Assembly: GCA_937965785.1 (NCBI GenBank) | Contig: CALCKT010000070.1 | Coordinates: 62,001 to 126,000 of the forward strand | Reading direction: 5' to 3' | Length of the DNA stretch: 64,000 nucleotides | Source: an uncultured Propionibacteriaceae bacterium | GTDB taxonomy: Bacteria > Actinomycetota > Actinomycetes > Propionibacteriales > Propionibacteriaceae | Shown here: positions 58,833 through 64,000 of the stretch, in pieces | How positions within the stretch are numbered: position 1 is the stretch's first letter | How the letters are laid out: each line of letters opens with the position of its first letter | Made by a program: the position numbers and the translations under genes | Notes under the pieces: model-generated | The model's input: only the letters and a program-made list of their open reading frames with translations | Database searches by the model: none | What the model was told of the DNA's origin: nothing

Positions 58833-60266
58833 TCCCTCTTCGAAACCGGAGCCGGACTGCACCCCGATCACGGCCCGGGCGGTGAACTCCGTGAGCGTGC
58901 GGGCACCCGCGTAGGTGGCGGAGCTTCGCACCCCGGATGTGATCCAGTCGAGCAGGTCCTCGACGCCCGGGCGCTGCGGATCCAGGTACATCCGCGACGA
59001 GGAGATGCCCTCCTCGAACAGGGCGGCGCGGGCCCGGTCGAAAGCCGACTGCTCCCGCGTACGCTGCCTGACCGCGCGAGCGGAGGCCATTCCGTAGCTC
59101 TCCTTGTAGGCCCGGCCCTCGTGGTCGAACAGCTGATCGCCGGTGGACTCGTGGGTGCCCGCGAACCAGGAACCGATCATCACGGAACCGGCCCCGGCGG
59201 CCAGCGCCAGGGCGACGTCCCGGGGATGCCTGACGCCCCCGTCGGCCCACACCGCGCAGCCGCTGCGACGGGCCTGCTCAGCGCATTCGAGGACGGCGGA
59301 GAACTGCGGGCGGCCGACACCCGTCTGCATGCGTGTGGTGCACATGGCGCCCGGACCGACGCCCACCTTGACGATGTCAGCCCCGGCCTCGGTGAGGTCA
59401 CGCACCCCGTCGGCGGTCACGACGTTTCCCGCGACGATCAGCACTCGCCTCCCGGTGCTTTCGGCGAACCGGTCGCGTTCCCTGCGGGCCAACCCCAACG
59501 CGGCGATCATCTTCTCCTGGTGGCCGTGGGCGGTGTCCACCACCAGCACGTCGGCCTGCGCATTCAGCGCCGCCCGCACCTTGGCGGTCACGTCGCCGTT
59601 GATCCCGATCGCGACCCCCGCACGCAGGCGCCCCCGTTCGTCGAGCGCAGGTGCGTAGAGGGCCGAACGCAGCGCCCCCTTGCTGGTCATTATCCCGACC
59701 AGCAGGCCCTCCGGGTCGACGGCCAGGGCCACCTTCTGGTGCCGTTCCGCCAGGGAATCGAAAACCTGTTTCGGCGCGGTCTCCGGCGAGACGGTGATGA
59801 CGTCGCTGGTCATGACGTCACGGGCCTGGGCGAACCGGTCGGCGGTCGCCGCGTCCTGCGGGTGCACCAGTCCCACGACCCGGGAGGAATCCACCACCAC
59901 CGCCACCCCGTGCGCGCGTTTGGCCATCAAGCCGATGGTCTCCCCGACGGTGGTGTGGGGGGAAACCGTCACGGCGGTGTCGAAGACGGGATGGGCCTGT
60001 TTCACCTTCGCGATGGAATTCGCCACCACATCCACCGGGATGTCCTGCGGGAAGATCGCGAGCCCGCCCCGGCGGGCCATGGTCTCAGCCATGCGCCTGC
60101 CCGAGACCGCCGTCATGTTCGCGGCCACCAGGGGCAGGGGCGTCGCCAGTCCGTCCGTGGAGGTCAGGTCGACATCCAACCGGGAAGCGACATCGGAACG
60201 GTTCGGAACCATGAACACATCGGAATAGGTGAGGTCCGTCGTGGGCCTCTCATTCAGGAAACGCAC
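58809..60266 (-). CDS. guaB1: GuaB1-family IMP dehydrogenase/GMP reductase protein
   Basis: CBS-containing TIM-barrel protein of 485 residues of the GuaB1 group. It begins RFLNERPTTDLTYSDVFMVPNRSDVASRLDVDL, has a CBS pair (about 95-205), and keeps the catalytic cysteine, Cys309 in GVGPGAMCTTRMQ. Mycobacterial GuaB1 has been characterised as a GMP reductase rather than an IMP dehydrogenase, which I apply here by homology: it would return GMP to IMP with NADPH. The ATG matches the family start. It is monocistronic and 50 kb away from guaB. Confidence 0.9.
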   Translation of the reverse strand: MRFLNERPTTDLTYSDVFMVPNRSDVASRLDVDLTSTDGLATPLPLVAANMTAVSGRRMAETMARRGGLAIFPQDIPVDVVANSIAKVKQAHPVFDTAVTVSPHTTVGETIGLMAKRAHGVAVVVDSSRVVGLVHPQDAATADRFAQARDVMTSDVITVSPETAPKQVFDSLAERHQKVALAVDPEGLLVGIMTSKGALRSALYAPALDERGRLRAGVAIGINGDVTAKVRAALNAQADVLVVDTAHGHQEKMIAALGLARRERDRFAESTGRRVLIVAGNVVTADGVRDLTEAGADIVKVGVGPGAMCTTRMQTGVGRPQFSAVLECAEQARRSGCAVWADGGVRHPRDVALALAAGAGSVMIGSWFAGTHESTGDQLFDHEGRAYKESYGMASARAVRQRTREQSAFDRARAALFEEGISSSRMYLDPQRPGVEDLLDWITSGVRSSATYAGARTLTEFTARAVIGVQSGSGFEEGRPVSTSW

Positions 60267-60360
60267 ACGTGCAGCCTATGCCCTGCCGGTGACTCGCCCG
60301 CCCGCGGCCGCCACGGGAGAGCTACGATGTTGCGAAGTCACACGTGGCCAAGGAGAGACT

Positions 60361-60759
60361 ATGAGCGAGGAGACCCTCAGGGTGCTGCTGTATTCCAGTG
60401 ACCGCACGGTGCGGGAGCAGGTGCGGCTCGCCCTCGGACGCAAGGTGGCTTCCGATCTGCCTCCCATCGAGGTGGAGGAGGTGGCCACCGGGCAGGCCAT
60501 GCTGAAGATGCTGGCCGCCGAACCCGGTTACGACCTGCTGATCCTGGATGGTGAGGCCCAGCCCGAGGGGGGCATCGGCCTGGCCCACCAGGTCAAGGAG
60601 GAGTACAACCCCTGCCCGCCGGTGCTGTTGCTGCTGGCCCGCGTGGCCGATGCGTGGCTCGGCACGTGGTCGCGGGCCGAAGCGATCTCCGCCTATCCCG
60701 TGGATCCGGTCCGGCTGCCCACCCAGGTGGCCGAGCTGCTGCGGGAGAAGGTGGCATGA
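60361..60759 (+). CDS. Response-regulator receiver-like protein upstream of trpD
   Basis: Stand-alone receiver-like domain of 132 residues. LRVLLYSSDRTVREQV and the strand LLILDGEAQPEGG hold a possible phospho-acceptor Asp63, but the first acidic pair is reduced, the Thr/Ser of strand 4 is Ala, and the conserved Lys of strand 5 is absent (ISAYPVDPVRL). It is therefore probably a pseudo-receiver. The ATG follows AAGGAGAG. It overlaps trpD by ATGA, an arrangement I recall from other actinobacteria; a link to tryptophan regulation is inferred from position only. Confidence 0.8.
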   Translation: MSEETLRVLLYSSDRTVREQVRLALGRKVASDLPPIEVEEVATGQAMLKMLAAEPGYDLLILDGEAQPEGGIGLAHQVKEEYNPCPPVLLLLARVADAWLGTWSRAEAISAYPVDPVRLPTQVAELLREKVA

Positions 60760-61790
60760 CCTACACCTGGCCGGACATCCTGACGGGCCTGGTGCGTCGC
60801 GAGGGCCTGGAAGCCGAGGCCGCGCAGTGGGCTCTCAACGAGATCCTTTCAGGTCGTGCCAGCGAGGTGCAGCTCGCGGCCCTGCTGGTGGCCCTGCGGG
60901 CGAAGGGTGAGACGGAGGACGAGATCGAGGGCCTCAGCTCTGCGATGCTCGACAATGCGGTCCAGGTCACCCTCGATCGGGAGGCCGTGGACGTGGTGGG
61001 CACGGGGGGTGACCGGGCCAACACCGTGAACATCTCCACCATGGCGGCCCTGGTGGCGGCCGCGGCGGGCGCGAAGGTGGTCAAGCACGGTTCGCGGGCG
61101 TCGTCGTCGCAGGCCGGCACCGCCGACACCCTGGAGGAGCTGGGCCTCAACATCGCGTTGGAACCGGTCAGGCAGGCGGATGTCCTGGAGAAGGTGGGCA
61201 TCACCTTCCTGTTCGCGCAGTTCTACCACCCCGCGATGAAACACGTCGCCGGGGTGCGGAAACAGTTGGCGATCCAGACCACGTTCAACTTCCTCGGACC
61301 CCTGTCGAACCCCGCCCGTCCCCAGGCGATGGCGCTCGGCGTGGCCAACGACGACATCGCGCCCGTCGTGGCGCGGGTGTTGGCGAGACGCGGGGTGCGG
61401 GGCCTGGTTTTCCGCGGTTTCGATGGACTCGACGAGCTGACCACCACATCCCCCTCGGACGTGTGGCTGCTGGCCGACGGGCGGGTGCACCGCACCACCC
61501 TGGATCCGGCGGAGCTCGGGCTGCCGCCCGCCGCCCCCTCGGACCTGAGGGGCGGGGACGCGCAGCACAACGCCCAGGTGGTGCGGGACCTGGTGGCGGG
61601 CAGGACCGGTCCGGTCCGCGACGTCGTGGTCCTGAACGCGGCGGCCGCCCTGCTGGCCTACCGCGGGGTGAGCCCCGTGATGCCGCTTGCCGAGCAGCTG
61701 GCGGCCACCCTCGCCGACGCCAACCGGGCCCTGGAGGACGGCAGCGTCCAGCGGAAACTCGACGCCTGGATCGAGGCCACCGGGGCCTGA
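60756..61790 (+). CDS. trpD: Anthranilate phosphoribosyltransferase
   Basis: Enzyme of 344 residues, second step of tryptophan synthesis (anthranilate plus PRPP). The PRPP site is VVGTGGDRANTVNISTMAALVAAAAG, with KHGSRASSSQAGTADTLEELG, the anthranilate-binding FLFAQFYHPAMKHVAGVRKQL, and FNFLGPLSNPA. The frame is open upstream to 60654, but the coupled ATG gives the family N-terminus. The rest of the trp operon is not in the window. It converges on the prepilin peptidase gene with only 4 bp between stops. Confidence 0.95.
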   Translation: MTYTWPDILTGLVRREGLEAEAAQWALNEILSGRASEVQLAALLVALRAKGETEDEIEGLSSAMLDNAVQVTLDREAVDVVGTGGDRANTVNISTMAALVAAAAGAKVVKHGSRASSSQAGTADTLEELGLNIALEPVRQADVLEKVGITFLFAQFYHPAMKHVAGVRKQLAIQTTFNFLGPLSNPARPQAMALGVANDDIAPVVARVLARRGVRGLVFRGFDGLDELTTTSPSDVWLLADGRVHRTTLDPAELGLPPAAPSDLRGGDAQHNAQVVRDLVAGRTGPVRDVVVLNAAAALLAYRGVSPVMPLAEQLAATLADANRALEDGSVQRKLDAWIEATGA

Positions 61791-61794
61791 GGCA

Positions 61795-62385
61795 TCAGCC
61801 GCCACCCACCAGTGCGGCAGCCACCACGGGCCCCAGCCACAGTGACGGGCCGTAGGGAAAGGGATCCGACGCGCGCCCGCGCAGCGCGTGGACGATGGCC
61901 CAGAGGGCTCCTGTGAGGGTTCCCGCCAGCAGCGCCGTCGTCCATGCCTGGAGACCCATCGAACCGGCCGCCGCGCCCACCAGCAGCCCGAGCCTGACGT
62001 CACCGAAGCCGAAACTGCTGGAGAACCGCCACACCAACCAGAAAACGCCCGAGGTGGCACACGCCCCCGTCAGGGCCGCAACGAGCACCCCCGGGGAGTG
62101 GAGGGCGACCACCGCCAGGCCCGCCGCCACCTGGGCGGCGGCGATCCAGTGCAGGCGTTTCGGAAGCCAGGTGGTCCTGAGATCAACCCACACCAGCGCC
62201 CCTCCCGCGCCGAGATAACCGAACCACAGCGGCAGCTGCACGGCAGGTACCCGCCAGAGGGCGCAGGCGCACCCCAGGACCAACAACCCCAGCGCGACGG
62301 CGTCCCGTGGCCTCGCCAGGGAGGGGTAGTCGGGCGGAGGATCGTGCGGATCCAGGGCAACACGAGGCAGCCGCGGCACCACCAG
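61795..62385 (-). CDS. A24-family prepilin peptidase (short type)
   Basis: Type IV prepilin-like peptidase of about 196 residues. The two catalytic Asp motifs are present: WVDLRTTWLPKRL and the GxGD site in GFGDVRLGLLVG. About six helices are expected. It lacks the N-terminal methyltransferase part, as in FlpA/TadV types. The earliest standard starts are GTGs at 62385 and 62382, but the frame stays open for 21 more codons that encode a good first helix (LTPVLFTLALASASAAAAHLILVV), up to a CTG overlapping the upstream stop. The true start may therefore be non-canonical. No pilin genes are adjacent. Confidence 0.8.
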   Translation of the reverse strand: MVVPRLPRVALDPHDPPPDYPSLARPRDAVALGLLVLGCACALWRVPAVQLPLWFGYLGAGGALVWVDLRTTWLPKRLHWIAAAQVAAGLAVVALHSPGVLVAALTGACATSGVFWLVWRFSSSFGFGDVRLGLLVGAAAGSMGLQAWTTALLAGTLTGALWAIVHALRGRASDPFPYGPSLWLGPVVAAALVGGG

Positions 62386-62444
62386 AATCAGGTGGGCCGC
62401 GGCTGCCGATGCACTGGCAAGCGCCAGTGTGAACAGAACCGGGG

Positions 62445-63206
62445 TCAGCGCTGGGCCTTGGTGAACCCGGCAGCCTCGGCGGCCTCCTCCGAGTTGAACC
62501 AGACCTCGGCGATCGTCAGTTCGTAGCCCCGGGTGCCGGGAACGTGATACTTCTTCGAGCGCTCGTTGCCCTTGAAGATGTAGCCCTCGGGCGGGTTGGG
62601 ACCGACATAGGAACCCTCACCGAAGCTTTCCTTCGGGGCTTCCGGGGTGGGTGCGGCGGCCTGGGGGGTGGGGGTGACGGGCTCGTTGAACTTCGCGGCG
62701 GTGGCGAAGGTGTCGTTGTTGTTGATGTAGGCGCGCGACGGTTCGTGAGCGGTCCAGCCGTCGTCCTTGGGCGTCAGGAAATGCCTCACGGCGGCGACTG
62801 CGCCCGCGACGAGGGAACCGATGAACACGAATTTCGCGAACTTCTTGAACTTGCCGCCCTTGCACTTCTTCTGCTTCACGGGCGCGGGTTTGTGACCGGC
62901 GGCCTTGTGCAGGGCCTGCTGCAGGTTGGGCAGCAACTTGGATGTGACCTTCTCGTGGGCCGCGTCAACGGCGGTGGGAACCCGGTCGAGCGCGCTCCGG
63001 ATGTGCGGCTCCCAGGTGTCGAGGCGTTTCGATGCGAAATCCGCCGTGCGCTTCCCCGCCTCGCGGGCCAGGGGGGCGGCCTTGCGCTGGGCTTCCAGCA
63101 GAATCGCGGCGGCCCTCTCGGTGGCGTCGTCCCAGATGTTGCGGCCAGCTTCCGCGGCGGCGGCGGCAGATTCCGCGGCGGCCTTGGTCAGTCGTGACTT
63201 TTTCAC
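62445..63206 (-). CDS. Sunset-domain-like membrane protein
   Basis: Protein of 253 residues. The N-terminal 110 are Ala- and Lys-rich helices, followed by a basic, Cys-containing cluster (KQKKCKGGKFKKFAKF) and one membrane helix (VFIGSLVAGAVAAV). After a proline-rich linker a C-terminal domain reads GYIFKGNERSKKYHVPGTRGYELTIAEVWFNSEEAAEAAGF, which resembles the sunset domain (IKGN...YHVPG...WF.SE.EA..AGF). GTG at 63206 with GGAGG is preferred; an ATG 12 nt upstream overlaps that ribosome-binding site. Function unknown. Confidence 0.7.
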   Translation of the reverse strand: MKKSRLTKAAAESAAAAAEAGRNIWDDATERAAAILLEAQRKAAPLAREAGKRTADFASKRLDTWEPHIRSALDRVPTAVDAAHEKVTSKLLPNLQQALHKAAGHKPAPVKQKKCKGGKFKKFAKFVFIGSLVAGAVAAVRHFLTPKDDGWTAHEPSRAYINNNDTFATAAKFNEPVTPTPQAAAPTPEAPKESFGEGSYVGPNPPEGYIFKGNERSKKYHVPGTRGYELTIAEVWFNSEEAAEAAGFTKAQR

Positions 63207-63365
63207 TGCTTCCTCCAATGGTTGGCTCGTGATCGAGCACCCCCAACGCTACCCGGTCAAGGGCGCAAGGGGGAGGGGAAACCCGCAACAGCGATCCGAT
63301 CCGGTGACGCGACACGTCGGGAAACTCCCTGACGCCGCTCGGCCGCCGACTGTAGGTTGGGTCCC

Positions 63366-63875
63366 ATGAGCATTGCTACTCTCCACACCACCAAGGGCGA
63401 CATCGTCATCGAGCTCTTCGACGACGAGGCCCCAACCACGGTGGCGAACTTCGTCGGTCTTGCGGGCGGCACCAAGGAATACCGCGACCCCAACACGGGT
63501 GAGACCAAGACCGGGAAGTTCTATGACGGTCTCGGTTTCCACCGCGTCATCGACGGGTTCATGATCCAGGGAGGTTGCCCGCTGGGCACCGGAACCGGCG
63601 GTCCCGGGTATCGTTTCGCCGACGAGTTCCACCCGGAAGTCTCCTTCAACCGCCCTTACCTGCTGGCCATGGCCAACGCAGGGCCCGGAACCAACGGCTC
63701 CCAGTTCTTCATCACGGTGGCTCCCACCCCGCACCTGAACCGTCGCCACACCATCTTCGGTGAGGTCAAGGATTCCGCCAGCCAGGCCGTGGTGGATGCC
63801 ATCGCCAGCACGGAAACCGATCACCGGGACCGCCCCACCACCCCTGTGGTGATCAATTCGGTGACCCTTTCCTGA
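63366..63875 (+). CDS. Cyclophilin-type peptidyl-prolyl isomerase
   Basis: Cytosolic cyclophilin of 169 residues. Core motifs are FDDEAPTTVANFVGLAGG, FHRVIDGFMIQGGCPLGTGTGGPGY, and GTNGSQFFITVAPTPHLNRRHTIFGEV with the catalytic Arg and the drug-binding residues. No signal peptide. The ATG at 63366 lies 7 nt after TAGGTT, so the message looks leaderless; a TTG 9 nt upstream in frame is less likely. Its 3' end overlaps the minus-strand gene below by 55 bp. Confidence 0.93.
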   Translation: MSIATLHTTKGDIVIELFDDEAPTTVANFVGLAGGTKEYRDPNTGETKTGKFYDGLGFHRVIDGFMIQGGCPLGTGTGGPGYRFADEFHPEVSFNRPYLLAMANAGPGTNGSQFFITVAPTPHLNRRHTIFGEVKDSASQAVVDAIASTETDHRDRPTTPVVINSVTLS

Positions 63876-64000
63876 TCCAGCGCGCAGTGCGCGGGCCAGG
63901 CCCAGTCGCCGACGGTGTCCAGGAATCTGACCCCGGGTGACTCCAGCCAGTCCGCGATGCGTTCGGCCTCCTCGAAGCTCCCGGCGGGCAACCCGCCGGG
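63821..64000 (-). CDS. 3' end of a minus-strand gene, possibly a DEDD-type exonuclease
   Basis: The minus frame is open from the window edge to a TGA at 63821-63823, giving 59 residues: GSFEEAERIADWLESPGVRFLDTVGDWAWPAHCALDQERV and a short tail. The EEAERIADWLESPGVRF pattern is reminiscent of the C-terminus of actinobacterial DEDD 3'-5' exonuclease proteins, but the match is from memory and weak. It overlaps the cyclophilin gene tail to tail by 55 bp. Confidence 0.4.
   Translation of the reverse strand, partial: PGGLPAGSFEEAERIADWLESPGVRFLDTVGDWAWPAHCALDQERVTELITTGVVGRSR

Overview
The window is high-GC actinobacterial chromosome, most likely from the Propionibacteriales. The Propionibacteriaceae or an Arachnia-like relative is my best guess, from gene families and synteny rather than a 16S gene. 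Diagnostic points are GuaB1 and GuaB3 IMP-dehydrogenase paralogues, a PspA/PspAA pair, DUF3043, DUF3017 beside folD, DUF6350 near purN, a glycerate-kinase-like gene beside erpA, two-lipoyl-domain SucB, and many apparently leaderless genes with a TANNNT box 6-8 nt before the start codon. I saw no rRNA, tRNA, CRISPR array, prophage or intact transposon.

Layout. 1-4.9 kb: carbohydrate locus with a GH4 phospho-glycosidase and DeoR regulator (minus), divergent from a CUT1 sugar ABC importer lacking its own ATPase. 5-10 kb: ilvE, a TRIC-like membrane protein, then guaB-guaB3-chorismate mutase. 10-16 kb: TetR regulator and a five-gene, mostly overlapping iron-chelate-type ABC importer operon that ends in an NtaA/DmoA-type flavin monooxygenase. 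16-19.4 kb: thpR, then a self-regulated TetR with a DrrAB-type exporter. 19.4-23.1 kb: a REP-like repeat, cysK, guaA and a VapBC module. 23.3-27.3 kb: an ECF importer (fused double ATPase, T component, MptD-type S component) divergent from an AraC regulator, with a DtxR/IdeR-like iron box between them.

27.4-31.4 kb: envelope-stress locus in which three small or PspC-type membrane proteins diverge from a PspC-fused histidine kinase and its LuxR-type regulator, followed by a GlsB/YeaQ protein. 31.4-38.3 kb: phospholipase-D/cardiolipin-synthase-like protein, PcrA/UvrD helicase, M23 peptidase and a large anchored sensor-domain protein. 38.3-49.5 kb: DUF6350, a radical SAM/SPASM protein, purN-purH-folD-DUF3017, mdh, a REP-like repeat island, and sucB with an LpdA-type dehydrogenase. 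49.6-52.5 kb: less conserved accessory region with an orphan protein and a TetR / NAD(P)-binding / broken glycosyltransferase operon. 52.6-64 kb: pepA, arginase, DUF3043, pspA-pspAA-glycerate-kinase-like-erpA, guaB1, a receiver-like gene with trpD, prepilin peptidase, a sunset-domain-like protein, cyclophilin, and the 3' end of a minus-strand gene.

Themes. Guanine-nucleotide metabolism is unusually concentrated (guaB, guaB3, guaA, guaB1) alongside late purine and one-carbon genes. Two separate iron-type importers and two separate Psp modules suggest iron acquisition and membrane stress matter here. Intergenic stretches are short; the only two gene-free stretches over 300 bp (15903-16308 and 45460-45924) are filled by hairpins, a polypurine tract and REP-like repeats. 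The 289 bp at 23059-23347 show no feature I can support.
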